In this document: positions 47,201 to 60,600 of the stretch, one piece after another
Layout: every line of letters begins with the position of its first letter
How positions within the stretch are numbered: the stretch's first letter is position 1
From: Tetrahymena thermophila SB210
Taxonomy: Eukaryota > Ciliophora > Oligohymenophorea > Hymenostomatida > Tetrahymenidae
Length of the DNA stretch: 64,000 bases
Direction of reading: 5' to 3'
Assembly (NCBI RefSeq): GCF_000189635.1
Contig: NW_002475926.1
Location: forward strand, 248,001-312,000
Position numbers and translations under genes: made by a program
The notes under the pieces: generated by a model
Database searches by the model: none
What the model saw: the letters and a program-made list of their open reading frames with translations, nothing else
Told to the model about the DNA's origin: nothing

Positions 47201-50200
47201 CTTGAATAGTTTAATATAAATATATAAGAATTTTAAAAATAAATTAAAGATTTGTCATAAATAAAAGACGAAAGTTAAATTAAAATCAATAAACTAAATT
47301 CAGAAAACTATGAAGCAACATAATAACTAATGAAAGAATAAGAATTAAACTCTACATTAAAAGGAGAAGTTTAACACTTGCAGTTACAGATTACTTAAAA
47401 AAATGGAGAATTATCTTCTTAATATGAATTGCTTAACAATAAATTGAAAGAATATGAAGAGAAGGAGTAGAAATTATTAATTTAAATTTCATAATTAAAA
47501 ATTTAAGATCAAGAGTAAGAATAAAAGCTCATCAAAGAAAGAGATGAATTGCATTCTAAATTAATTAATTTAGATATAAGTACCTAAAACATTATGTCTA
47601 AACATTAAGAAGAAAGAAATAATTATGAAAGAAAGCTTTTTGATTTAAATAACTTATGTAATGAAGCAAAATAGTAGAATATTTTAAGTACTGATAAATT
47701 AACATAAGTTACCAGAGAATTAGAATAACTTAAAGAAACTAATAAATAAAAATAAAATTAAGTTTCCGAGTTGACTTTAAAATTAGAAGAGGTAACAAAG
47801 CTTAAAATCACTGATTCTTCAAAGATTTAAGAGCTATAATCATAAGTTGATTTTGTTAAGCAAGAAAAAGATAGAGAAATTAAAAAATCTATTGAATTAT
47901 AAAAAAATTTAGATGGCTTAATTGCTTCAACTAGTCAAAAAGATTAAGAGATAAATTTATCAAAAATACAGATACAAGAATTAAATAGATAAATCTTAGT
48001 AAGTAACGAAACTATATAAAGCTATAAAAAGCAAGTAGACAATCTCCAAGAAAGCTATGAAAAACAGTTATCTGAACTTTCAACATTTAATGAAGATTTA
48101 AAAAGATCTAAATTATTGGATGATGAGAGAATCTAAGAGTTAACAATGAAAACATCATAGATCGAAGAGTAAATGGACCTTAGAAATTCTCAGCATCTTT
48201 AAATGAGTGGTAATTTATAAAGTTTATTTAGTTTTGAAAAGTAATTCTAATATTTACATAGAAGAATTTAGGAAAAACGAAGAACATAGATTCTAGTTAC
48301 TGTGCTAACAGATGGAAATAGAAAAATAACAATTTTTGAAAGATATTTAAGATTTAACTTTAAAACTTGAAAAATGTGAAAAGGAATTAGATGAAGAAAA
48401 AAATTAGTTTATCTACTAGCTTGAATAATTTAGAGAAGAGAAATCTTAATTGCTTAAGCAAATTGAAGAGGAAAAAAGTATTAAAGAAAATACAATATTC
48501 CAAATTTAACAACAATTTGAAGAGCAAAAGATCTAATTCAGTTTGAAATTGAATGATTTAATGAATAATTAGGATAAACATATAAAGAGTATTAATAAAG
48601 AATTTGAAGAATCAAAAAAGAGAGATCAGCTTGAAATAGAATCATTGAGAAATTAAATTGATGAAGTAAAAGAAAGTTCAAACATCCAAATTTTAAATTT
48701 ATCATAATAATTAGAAGAAGTAAAGATGCAAGAATAAGAAAAAGTAATGTTATTTTCACATTAAATTATTAATCAATCCATTATTCTTATCATCCTTTTC
48801 TTTATCCAATTTTTCGAAATGGTTTTAATATATTTTAGGAAAATTTTATTTATTTATTTTTTTGGAAAATTAAGGTATCTGCTGTTTTATAGCAAATGTT
48901 AGAGTAAAAGTAAACTGAAGAAAAATAGATAACTAATTTAACTTCTTAGTTGGAAGTAAAGTCTTAAGAATTAACTTAGCTTAAGATTTAAATATAATAA
49001 AATTCACATTTTGAGGTTTAGCTCTAAGATGCTGAAAATAAACTTGCAGGCTAAGTTCAATAAATTGAAAATTTGCAAAAAATAAATTAAAATCAACAAG
49101 TATAATTAGAGTAACTCAATTTGCAAATTTAAAATTTCTAAGACCATATATAGTAAAAATCAATGAAATATTCTACGAGTGAAGTAAACTTTTCAGAATA
49201 AATTGAAAAGCAATAAGAATTTATTGATAAACTAAAATCTTAAGTATCTGAATTAGAATTAAATATTTAAAAACTGAATCTTAATTCTACACAAGAAAAA
49301 ACAAAATTGAATTTAGAAATCGAAAAACTAAACTAAACTATATAGAAATAGCAAAGCGATTATAATTCGTCTATTTATAAACTTAATTGTTAAATAGAAA
49401 TTTATAAAAATGAAATCAATGTATTTTAATCTTAAAATAATTCTATTTAGTCAAGTAAAGACACCTTCCTTAAAGAATATGAAAAACTCCAAGAAGCGAA
49501 CTCGAAATTAGTTTTAAGTAAATCAGAATTAGAAATGGAGTTAGAGATTCTTAAAAACTAAATTTAACACACTCAATAAGCAACTATTTTAGAATTTGAA
49601 GGTTTTAGGCAATTAAATGACAAGAGGATAAAAGAAATTCTTGAAAAGGATGAAAAAATATAAGATTTGCAAAACCAACTCCATTAAAGAGATATAAAAA
49701 TGCTTTAGTTTAAATAAAATGATGTTGGTCTTGCCAGATAAATTGAAGATCTTTAATTGTAAGTAAAAAATTTAGAAATAGAAAGAAATTAACTGTAATA
49801 GAGCTATTAGAAATTTTAAGAAAGAATATAGTAATTGGAAGGTTAGAAGTAATAGTTTAGAGACAAATATAAAAAAATAGTTTAATAGTCAACAAGTGAA
49901 TTCCTAGCTCTCAAGAGCTAAGTTGAAAATTTAGCAGTAACTTACTTAGCATAAAAATAAATCAAAAATAAAAAATTATTTTAAAAAAGAAAAAAGATGC
50001 CAATAGTTCTATTGATTCAAGTATTAGATATCAAAGCGAATCCATAAATTTAAAGATGAAGGAAGAACTCACTCTCAAAAATCAAGAACTTTAAAAAGCT
50101 TACGAGTTTATTTAAAGCAAAAAGCAAGAGTGTTCTGTTTTATCATAACAAGTAAATAATTCAGTTACAGCTAAAAATAATAAATATTTTTTTATAGTAT

Positions 50201-50878
50201 GAAGTTTTGAAATAACAGCTCGAAAAAAAAGCAGCATCAAACTCACTTTAGAATTCTATGGAATAGGATGGTAATGAAGAATTAACACACTTAAAGCAAG
50301 AAAATGATTTACTGTAAAATAATAGAAATAAACATATTTATGATTTTAAAAATTTTAATTTAAAATAAAAATAATTAGTAAATAAAAAAATAAAACTCTT
50401 TTGCAGAATATTGTTGAACTAGAAACAAAATAAAAATCATAACAATAGATGTATACTTAATCTGATTCTATAGATAAATATTAAGATACCCAATAATCAG
50501 GTTTTTCAATGAAATAAGATAATTACATTTTTACTGAGTAAAATATTAAACAAGCCCCAATTGCTACTTAGCAATCATCGACATCTTCAACAAAAATAAA
50601 ATAAAGTTTGGTTAATCCCTATCACCACTATATACCTCTTCCTCCTACTACAGAAACTTAAAGAAACGTAAATTAATCCTATTTAATTAATTGAAAAATA
50701 AAATTATATTTTTATTAAATAGAATAATAAGATTATATATAGCATAATTAATAACCAAGTTCCCAACAATGATTAGAGATATTAATAAAAGATGGGTATC
50801 CGAAACAATAGTTTTTCTAATTAAAAAATGTATGCATAGTAAAATTAATAAATTTTCCTTTCTCCTTAAACTAAATGA
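44286..50878 (+). CDS. Giant coiled-coil protein, ~1,901 aa
   Basis: Fourteen exons are proposed: 44286-44344, 44476-45227, 45324-45555, 45608-45883, 45936-46215, 46262-46390, 46441-46587, 46646-48209, 48262-48743, 48875-49936, 49990-50151, 50198-50313, 50379-50667 and 50723-50878 (1,902 codons). Introns are 46-131 nt and each join preserves the heptad-rich frame. Residues 1-190 are Ser/Asn/Gln-rich. From LKLEIEVLSNKYEDALERL onward the protein is almost unbroken coiled coil, with LNLEIEKLNQTIQ-type heptads, up to about residue 1,700. The C-terminal ~150 residues are Pro/Ser/Gln-rich (VNPYHHYIPLPPTTETQ). There is no motor, GRIP or other terminal domain that I recognise. It may be a golgin-like tether or a basal-body/cortical scaffold. 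Confidence 0.75.
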
Positions 50879-51270
50879 TAAAATATTTACAAAGAGGAGA
50901 ACCTAATTAATTAAAAATTCCTTTTGATAATTTTCTTATTTAATTATAAGATTGTTTTTATATGAGATATGTAACTATTTATAATATATAAGCATTACTT
51001 TTATTTTTTACACGACCATCTTAAAAACGTTTTCTTTAAAAAATAATTCTTATTTCCACATTTATTTATTTATGTTTTTTTTTCAAATTTAATTTGATAT
51101 TTTATTATAAATAAAACAGTAATAAAATAAAATCTAAAATAATAAGAAATTGCCTTCATTCAAATTTTATTTAACTGAATGAATAAGATTAATTTTACAA
51201 TACTAATCCAGCGTAAATTTTATATTTGCAAGTTTTATTTATTAATCCAAAAAAATAGCAAAAAGGAATT
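50879..51270. other. AT-rich intergenic spacer
   Basis: 392 bp; no supported feature. Confidence 0.5.
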
Positions 51271-52618
51271 ATGAGTTCAAAATATTCAGACTCGCCTTAC
51301 TAGCAAAAGCAATCTGGCTATAACAAATTAAGGGGTATTGGATAAACTTCTAATACTCCCAAGAACTAAGGAAGCAACACTCCAAGGTCTAAATCTCAAA
51401 ACAATCCTTAAAAAATACAATAAGAATTAGATTAACTCAATGCTAGCGGAGTTAGTCCTACAGAATTTTATAAAGTGAAATGCCAATTACTAACAGAATA
51501 AATGGCATTTGTATAAGAAGAAAGCGAAAAATTAAAAAAGCAAAACGAACATCTTAGGACCCTCAATTTTGAATATGTTAAATAGTTAAATGTAAAATGC
51601 TTTTATATCCATAAACATTACAAATATTTGCAATCAATAATATTTCTTCATTTGGTAATTTAAAATGATTTTTAAATTAAAATAAAAGGAATTGTCAGCA
51701 AGTAAACTTCGTGCAGCTGAAAAGATCATTATTACTCCAGAATTCTTTGAATCAGATAGCATTAACTAGAAGGTGAAAGATTTTATGAGAAAATTAGCAA
51801 ATAATTACAAGCTTTTAGAGAAAGAATAAACTAAATTGGTTGATCATTGTAGGATAATGGAGTAAGATATTGAGAATTATAGAATCAAAGTAATAGAGGC
51901 AGACTAAATAACAGAAAAGCTGAAGTAAACAGGTTAGCATTCAATAGACTCTCTTGTTTAAAGCTTAAAAGATTCAGGTATAATTCAATTTTATCATAAT
52001 AAATCTAATTTAATTTGTAAACTAATCTCAAAGAGGATAAAGTAGAGTCTCTTTCTCAACATAGCAAAGAACTTTCATTAGAATTAGCTATAAAATTAGA
52101 AAAAATATCTAACTTAGAAAGCAATATATAAGATTTAAATGTAAAAAAAAAATATTTTTATTCTACGAATGAGTAAAAAAAAAATTATAAAATAGAATGA
52201 GATAGACGATCACAAAAATGAGTATCAAAAGCTAATGACTAAATACAACAAAATGATTAGTTAGAATGAAGAGAAAAAGAATTTCGATCATAAATAAGTA
52301 AAAAATTTAAATCAAATTTGTATTCAGAAAATATTTTTAAAATAATCTAATAGATATATGAGTTATAACTTAAATGTGGGTAATTAGAGCACGAGTCAAG
52401 GCTACTGTAGGGAACCTTATAGAATTAAAATGTACAATTGAATCATTTAGACATGTAATTATTTTCTTTTGAAATAAATGAACCATTAATAATCTAAATA
52501 TAGTAAAATAAAGGATTTAAGCATAGAAAATGAAAGTCTAACTAGAAGTGGTTTTTATGGTGGAAATTCTTTTAGAAGAAATTTAAGTGGAACAAGCCCA
52601 AGTGTTACATTTAAGTGA
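51271..52618 (+). CDS. Coiled-coil protein, 333 aa
   Basis: Six exons: 51271-51591, 51689-51977, 52034-52140, 52196-52297, 52354-52431 and 52514-52618 (introns 55-97 nt), 334 codons. The N-terminal ~65 residues are Ser/Asn/Gln-rich. The region VSPTEFYKVKCQLLTEQMAF begins a coiled coil that continues through SEKLKKQNEHLRTLNFEYV, FMRKLANNYKLLEKEQTKLV and LSLELAIKLEKISNLES. The C terminus is a Gly/Ser/Arg tail (SGFYGGNSFRRNLSGTSPS) resembling a phospho-regulated end. The gene follows the giant coiled-coil gene on the same strand, and both have the same plan (disordered head, coiled coil, Ser-rich tail). No named family recognised. Confidence 0.75.
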
Positions 52619-52805
52619 CTGCAATTAATTAAAAATAAAATTTATAGTTTATAAGCTACTAAATTAATTTTAATTTATTCTAAAAAATAATAAATTTAAA
52701 AGCCAAAGAAAAATTGCTTGTATATGCATATAACACGAAATACATATAATTTAAATTTATTATGTTAATTAATTTTTTATTCTTTTATTCACTTTTTTTA
52801 ATTGA

Positions 52806-53735
52806 TCAATCAAAGTAGGGAACTCCTTTAAAAAAGTTTTGGTAATGTTAACAATCAACAACTCTGGTATTTGAATCCAGCTTTAAAATTTATTAATTAT
52901 CATTTTCGTCTAACTTTAAGAAGAGAGATTTGTAATTTTCTTATAATCTCTCTGGTTTTTCTGTTTTAGGAATAACAATTATTTTCTTTTGGAGTAGATA
53001 CTACAACAAAACTTAAGCGACAGAGACATTGTGCTTTTAAGCTATTTTTTTTAATGTTTCGTTATTTACAATTTTATCATACTTTGCCATAGGACTATAA
53101 GCCATAATTTGTATCCCTATGCTCTAGCAGAATTCAACCAATCTTTTTTGCTAATTAAAGACATGCACTTCAATTTAATTTACAACTGGTTTTATTTTTG
53201 AATAAGACAACAAATCAATCAAACTCTATGTTTTAAAGTTAGAAACACCAATCGATTTTGTAAGTCCTTTTTAGTAAGCATCTTCAAGCTCTTTCCACTA
53301 GGTATGTACAGGCTTATGATTAAATTGTAAATTGTCACCAGGAGGTACAAAGCTCCAGTGCAGTAAGAGTAAATCAACATATTCAAGCTGTAAATCTTAT
53401 AAGCATCCTCTAACAGCTTCCTCGGTATTTTGCTATTTTAATGGTATGATTTTGGTAACAATAAATATGTCAGATCTCTTATATTTTCCTTCACTAAATA
53501 TCTCTTTTAGAGCACTCCCAATCATTTTTTCATTTTGGTATATTTTTGAGGTATCAATCAATCTGTATCCTTTATCTAGAGCTGTTCTGATAAGATTAGT
53601 CATGATATCCTTGTTATTTGACTCATAAGTGCCTAGACCAAAAAGAGGAATTTATTGGCCACTAGAAAGTTATATAGTTTTATTAACTTAAAGTGTTTCA
53701 TCACATCTTGTTTCACTGCTTGAAGAGCAACCCAT
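52806..53735 (-). CDS. Aldo-keto reductase, 309 aa
   Basis: A single frame runs from ATG 53735-53733 to TGA 52808-52806, 310 codons, a typical length for the family. The catalytic tetrad is complete: D61 and Y66 in DTSKIYQNE, K95 in IFIVTKI and H126 in DLLLLHW. Further hallmarks are FGLGTYES, IGVSNFK, NQIEVHVF, MAYSPM and the cofactor-binding IPKTEKPERL. These enzymes reduce carbonyl compounds with NADPH in a TIM barrel. The N terminus (MGCSSSSE) carries Gly at position 2 and Ser at 6, so N-myristoylation is possible. Substrate cannot be predicted. Confidence 0.95.
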
Positions 53736-54698
53736 TTGATATAATTTTTTTAATTTTATTTTTTTTTATGATTTTATTATATTTTTAGATATTTTCAGAT
53801 AGGCAGGCAAGTGTTTAAATAGCAAAAAAAAATTAAACTTCTAGCCTTTCATACAAAACTTAAGGATAATGTTACTCGTTTTAATTCAAAAATTAAAATT
53901 AATTAATAATAAAAATTGAAATCAATTAATTTTTCTGATTAAATCCATTATAATATATTCTGTTGTTTTTCTATTAAAATTCTTTTTAATTAAATTTACT
54001 AATTTAACAAAAAATAATTTATAGCAATCAAAACTCCTATAAATGTGTTATTAAAATATAAAAAATTTAGATATTTGAACATATTGCAAGATCTCTATTT
54101 TAAGATTAAAAAAATTTATTCTTTCAATAATTATGGATAAATTTAGTTAATTTATTTTTTTAAAAATATTGAATATTTATTTTATGATACAAATAAATAA
54201 AAGAGGTATATTATTTTAAATTTATTTTATATTAAAAATTATTTTTAAATAGTTAAGGTCTTAATAATATGGTTAACTTAGAAATATTAACTAATGTTTC
54301 TTAAAATAAGAAATTTGTAAAAGTGTATGATGGCAAATAATATGAATATTAAAATATAAATATATAGTTCATTAGTTAGTTAATTTTTAAATACTTGATT
54401 GATTATATTTAATTATTTATCATAATCACAAAATATATAATTTATCATTTTATGATATTCTTTTTATAGAAAAATAATTATTTATTTTTTTAATATGACT
54501 ATTTACAAATTAAATTTATATTAATAAATATCTATTATAATATTTTTTAGATTTTTTTCGTAAATTTATTTTTATTTAATAATAATTTTACTAATGTTTT
54601 AATTAGCTTATTATTTATTTATTTAGATTATAAAAATTAATTCTAATTATTTTATCATTCATTTTTTATAAAGTAAATTAGTAAAAGCTATTCATAGC
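53736..54698. other. AT-rich intergenic region
   Basis: About 960 bp without supported coding sequence. Confidence 0.55.
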
Positions 54699-55898
54699 TC
54701 ATTTTTTTGTTCTTTTTTCTCTTATTTTTTCAAGGTTATCTATTATGTCTCTATGCTTTTCTTCCATTAAATCAAGTTCATAGCGAAAAGTATTTAGACC
54801 TTGAGGTTTATTTGATTTTAAGTTTGATGTTGAATCTAATATAGATTTTCCACTATTTATTAAACTCTTTCTTGACAAAATTTATTACATTCCGTTACTA
54901 TATTTATTAGTATAAGATAAATCATCTGTTGGTAGAATGTTAACAGATTATTAGTAAGGTAATCGATTAGAAAAAGAATCCCTACTTTAATAATTTATTT
55001 AATAGTTAGAGTTAATGTTATTATTTGAAGCAATCATTGGAAGGTGTACTCTAGAAGAAGTATTGCCACTAGTAAGTCCACTTTATATTTATGAGTGTGA
55101 AATAGGTGAATTTATATTAAATATTTAGTTTCTGGGAATAGCTATTAGTTCATAATCTTAGGGAACAATTATTTAGTTAATCGCTGAAGGAAGTTTATAT
55201 GGACCTGTGTAGTTAAGCGGGCTTTAATCCCCTAAGGTTTTTTAGTCATAGCTAAATGCTCTAAATTAGTTTTCATAGTTTCCTGTAGAAAACATAATAG
55301 GCTAGGGTTATTAATATTGAGCTCCTGACATTATCCTTTATTGTAATCGATTCTAAAAAATATTTTGGTTTTCATTAATTTTGCTTTTAGATCTTTATGA
55401 TTTGAGATTTATAGAATCAGTTGAAATTGATCCATTGTTACTCAATTATTATAAATTACTTAGATTATTATGAGAATATACTTTAGGTCTAATACTATAA
55501 CCATTTAAGTCGTTAAAGTCTACACTATTATTTTTGTGATCTATAAGAGACAATGGCTTATGTTGTGAAACAATTTGATCAGCATTTCTTTTGAATTAGC
55601 TTTGAGAGGCTGCTGTAGATTGATTACTTGTAGTATTTTTAGGAGAATTTTTTATTTATGATCCATTTTTGTTGACAAATTAGGGTTATTCTGATGTTGA
55701 TGTTAAAAGATCCTATGGCTATCTTATATTAGTTATAATCTTAGTAGGTAACTTTTAGTTAGTTTAATTTGAATAAGAATTATTATTGAATTAATGTTCT
55801 TGATCCAGATGGTTGGTTTGATGAGACTAAGATTTTTCTATTATTAAATTAAAAAAAGTTATCTAAAATAGCTATTTAAAGATGTACTTTGTTTGCAT
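54699..55898 (-). CDS. Low-complexity Ser/Asn/Gln-rich protein, ~399 aa
   Basis: The frame runs from ATG 55898-55896 to TGA 54701-54699, 400 codons. Most of the protein is disordered in composition (Ser, Asn, Gln, Tyr). The last ~35 residues form a charged coiled coil (FRYELDLMEEKHRDIIDNLE, then KIREKRTKK). Tyr/Pro-containing segments (YTGPYKLPSAINQIIVPQDY) break the low complexity. No family recognised. The first ~25 residues (MQTKYIFKQLFQITFFNLII) are compositionally different and may be intronic, so the true start could be different. Confidence 0.6.
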
Positions 55899-56258
55899 AA
55901 TTGTTTATAGAAATCTAAATAGATAAAAGGAATAATACAAATTTTTAATTTAGTGAAGAGTAAAGTTATTAATTTAACAATTACTAACTAAACTCTATTA
56001 TTTTCTATTGTTTATAAATAGAGTGCCAATATTCAAACAATTTAAAAAAGTATGACAATTTTATTTAGTAACAAATTGGTTTTTATCAAAAAAAATTATT
56101 TTAATTTTTATGTAAAGCCTTCTAATAGATGATAATAAATCATACTGATAAATAGGCTTTAGTTTTATCTTATAAAAGATATGGATTCTTTTCTTTGATT
56201 AAAATATACTTGCCTTAGTTAAAAATAAATATGCAATTAAAGGACGTACCTGATAATA
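55899..56258. other. AT-rich intergenic spacer
   Basis: 360 bp; a long open minus-strand frame here reads like non-coding AT sequence and was not called. Confidence 0.4.
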
Positions 56259-57108
56259 TCAAAAATAATTCTGAACATTTAGCTTATTATATAAATTATT
56301 TAATTTTTTACTTAAGGCAGATTACTTTAAGGACCTGATTTTCTGGGATTCGACCTTTTATTGGCTTAATAGTATCCTACTATTCATCTAACTTGATAAT
56401 TCATTACTTTCAATGCTAATATCTTTTTATATTGGGAGAGCTTTTTATTTAACAATTCCTTCTATGCCCTCCTTATCAATAACTGAAGTCTTTCCTTTAA
56501 ATCTTTACTAAAAGTTCATTTTCAAGAATAGAACTTTATTTTTGATAATATTTCAGCAAATGTTTCAGATATGTCTTCAAATATTTATCTTTTCAATTAT
56601 TTAGTTACTTAATTTAATCTTACAAGATGTTTTACTAATTTTTCTTTTAAAGTTGTTTCTGTAAATTAATAATAAAAAGTAATATATTGTGTTTGCTCTT
56701 CTATTATACTAAGCATCACTACTGCCAAGAATTAATTCATTTGAATGATTATTAATATCTCATTTTCGTTTTAATTTGTAAATTTATAATTTCTAACAAT
56801 ATCTATTGTAGATAATCCTATTCCAATATTTTAATGTATATACGTTCAATATCAATCAATCTCTTTGTTTTTGATTTTTTTTCTTTCTTTTTTCTTCTAT
56901 TTATATGGCTTTTCTCTTTTCAAATTTTGTAAAATAAACGCTTTCCAAATTTATAAATTGATTGAGAAGGGAATTACACTCAAATAATCTGCAAAATTTA
57001 GTATCAATACAATATATATTTTAATACTTTTTCAAAAATGTGTGATATTCTTTTATAACTTACTTAATTAGCTTTTTTGCAGTTTAATTTAGAAAGATGT
57101 TAACTCAT
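56259..57108 (-). CDS. Probable small multi-exon gene, structure unresolved
   Basis: Several minus-strand segments read as coding but in different frames. The first is a possible first exon at 57108 (MSQHLSKLNCKKANQ) with a GTAAGT donor. The others are a segment near 56975-56870 (CNSLLNQFINLESVYFTKFE), one near 56800-56545 (LKEKLVKHLVRLNQVTKQLK, then FEDISETFAEILSKIK), and a last segment 56519-56259 (KTSVIDKEGIEGIVKQKAL to LYNKLNVQNYF). I could not find a set of 45-70 nt introns joining all of them. It is either one gene with unusually short introns or two small adjacent genes. Overall character is helical and charged; no domain recognised. Confidence 0.35.
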
Positions 57109-57651
57109 TTAAATATAAATATGGTTTTTTTTCTGATATAAACGGATGTCTTATCTAAGATATTCCTTTTATAAAGAAATGTAAATGACCTTTTAATAAC
57201 AAAGTAAATATATTTTTTTACATGTATATTTAATTATTTATATCATAAAAGCCATTAAATATTTAATAAAAAACGTATGAATAATAATTTTGAGTTATTC
57301 ATTAGTAGTTAAATTTTATTGTAAAAATGTGCTTTAAAATATTAAAATATAAATAATTACTACCTTAACCAATTAAATTTAAAATTTTAACCATGAAATT
57401 TTAGAAATATTAGATGATTAAAAGAGATAGCTAAGAACTTTAAGTTATTTGTTTAAAACTATCAAAAGATTTGAAATAGAAAATAAATAATTTTTTAAGA
57501 TAACTTAATATGATAAAGTAAACTTCAATTTTTTACTAATTTAAACTTTTAAAGATAAATAAAAATACATCCCATCAAAAATATACAAGTAATTAGTTAA
57601 AATACATCTAAAATTTGTTAAGAAATAAAAAATAGCTCATTTTTTAAGTAT
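57109..57651. other. AT-rich intergenic spacer
   Basis: About 540 bp with no confident coding content; may include the true 3' end of the F-BAR gene, which is uncertain. Confidence 0.4.
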
Positions 57652-60600
57652 TCATTTTGAACCATTTATTTTTCCCCTTTTTTAAATTAAATTAATTTGT
57701 TAAATTTTTGAATTAATTTATTACTCTTTTTATTTATTTTTAATTATTTTAGGTCTCATAAACTATTTATACTATTAACTTATCTATTTTACTAAACATG
57801 AGAATCTATTGTTTGCTTTTATATTTAATAAAATTTATTGTTAAAGAGTATTTTAAAATAAATAAATAAAACAAATTAATATCGTATCTTTTTTTCTAAA
57901 AAAATATATTTAATTTGCTTTGTAATAAATTTTTAAAGATAATTATTGTAACATTTAAATTATTAATTAGATTATATAAGTATAATATGTGCTTACATTA
58001 AGAGTCTTTAATTAATCTTCTGTCAGATAGAATAACTTTGCAAATTTAGATAATAAAAATTTAATTTCTCTTATATCAATTTCAAAAAGAAGCATGTTTT
58101 AAAGCAGAGAAACTAATTATCCAAAACACATATTTCTTTCTCTTTACTAGGTTTCTTTCAAATTTTCTCCTTTCTTTAACTCTTAACATCCCTTTAGTTC
58201 TTCAAAAGCTGAATCAAATATTGCTGATTCCCAAAAATCTCTACTCTTCCAAAGGTAATGATTCATAATTTGTTAGTATAAATAAACTTTAGAAGTAACA
58301 TATTCTTTTTTTTATTGCTCTTCATTTTAATTTGGCTGATTTTATTCATTTTCATTTTATCCATTTTATTTAGATTCTTCCTCATCTTAGGGATTTCTTT
58401 CTTAAGAATTAACAACAGATTAGCTCATCTCATTTTGCTATTTTAATGAATCACTATTTTAATTTTAAATTTAATCTTTATTTATATTATCATCCCTTTC
58501 ATTTTCTTTATTTTAAGCTTCATCTGTTTCAACAATTCTATATTTTATTACTTAAGATTAGATTGCATTATATTAAGTGGAAGCACTAGAACCATTTACG
58601 CTTTGTGTTCTTTCTTAGCTTTGTTCAATTTATTTATTGTATTAATCTATATCCTCCTTTTTCATAAATTAAGAAACCTAAGGAATTTAAACTTCTTGTT
58701 TGCTGAGGGTAAAATATGTGAAGCTTAAAACTAATAGCTATCTTGAGTACTTACTATCTCTAAATTTAAAGCACTTAAAAAAATAATTATAAGTTTGGTA
58801 TTGCTATGAATAAAAAAATGTAATTACTGCATTTAAACAACAATTAAATAGGCATGTTAGTGCTTAAAATCCTTGAATATTAAGAGTAAATTTATTTTAA
58901 ATTCTAAATATTTACATAATGAATGTAAATATCTTTGAATATTCTATATCTTCTAAAGTTTTATGATAAAACTACATTTAATTTAATAATATTTGCATAT
59001 TAATTTAGATATTTTTTTATAATTTACTTCATCGTATTGATCTGTTGTAATTATCTAATCATTCCAAGCTTTTATAACTAAATCTAAAACATACTTTATT
59101 TTATCATTTGATTCAGAAGCTTCACATTCATAAATTAGCTAACCTTCTTCAACAGATTTTTTAATCATTAACTCTGATTATTAATCTAGTTTTAATTATT
59201 AATTTTCTTTAATCCTTTCCATACTGCAATCTATGAAACTAACAAACTATTCGTATTATATTTACTAATATAAGGGTTTATTAGACTTATTTTATTCAAT
59301 AAACTTTTTCATATCTACACTTAAATCTAACTTATGAAGTACTTCTGCAAATAATTATATTTAGAACTCAATATTTTTATAAAATGAAGTCTCGAACATC
59401 TAATTATAAAATATCATTTATTATTTTTGTAAAATATGTATTTTCCTTTAATTTTTACGAGCATTTTAAGGATGCTATCATGTATTCTTTCATTCCTCTC
59501 TTCCTCTTACTTCTAGAATGCTTACATCACTTTCCACTTGTTTTATAAATGTAAATGTTAAGACTTCAAGAATAAAATGTAGTTTTTTTTACTTAGTCTG
59601 GGTAAAAGTACTCAACACAATAATTATAATCTTTTAGGCTTTCTTAGAATACATATTTGAATTCAGCAACTTCTCTTTCAGTTTGTGAAACTCTTTGTTT
59701 AGTTTATAATAATATTTAATGCTTTTAGTTTTTTAGAATATCATACAGTTATTAAAGTAGCAATCATTATTAAGTTAATCAAAAAAATTAAAATACTTAT
59801 GAACTAAATTTTTGAATTGATAAGAAAAGAACACATATTTTTATTTTGATTACAAATAAAATACTATTTGTAAAAACAATAAATAAACCTAAATTATGAA
59901 ATTTCTTTAAAAAAGTAACAATAACTATTGGAACCTATTTGATAATCTTATTCTCAATAACAACGCTACTAATTAATTATTAATTTACTTTAATCTATGT
60001 TTATCTTTTTTATCTTAAACAGTGCTAGAAGTTACCCTATAAATTTAGTTCTAAACTTAAAGGTCATCAAAGTCCCTCTTTGATTTCAAATACCTCAATC
60101 TAGTCTTTTAATGAAAAATAAAAAGATTGCCTTAAAACTCATTTTTTTAAATTTCAAATTTTTTTACTTTTTCTAATGTTTCAATAGAATTTTATAGTTC
60201 TTTTTCCAATCTTTTGCTTTCTTAAAATAGTATTTTAGCGTTTGTATCCTATTCTTTTAATATATCCCTTAAATATTCCACAACATATTGCTTAATATTT
60301 TCTGAAAGGCTATTTGTTTATTAAGCACGCTATTATAACTCCACACTATATAAATTAATCATATTTCCTACATCTCTATTTTAATAAAAATGAGTAAGTA
60401 AAAACAGCTAATTTTATTAAAACTGGTTTAAATGCGTATAAAAAAATATTTTATCAAATGAAGTAAGAAATTTTATTAAATTTTGAGTAAATCTATATCC
60501 ATATTTTAGATTCATAAAATTTTTATCACTATGGTATTGTTTTATTTGCATTTAAACTCTAATTAATTTAAATTTATGCTACTATACCCTTTAGATTAAC

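Noticed and set aside
53332..53628. + strand 98-codon frame
   Set aside because: Antisense of the aldo-keto reductase gene, whose catalytic residues and length are complete.
55899..56250. Long open minus-strand frame continuing from the 56.3-kb segment
   Set aside because: Composition is Ile/Leu/Phe/Lys without coding character; open only because TGA is the single stop in AT-rich DNA.
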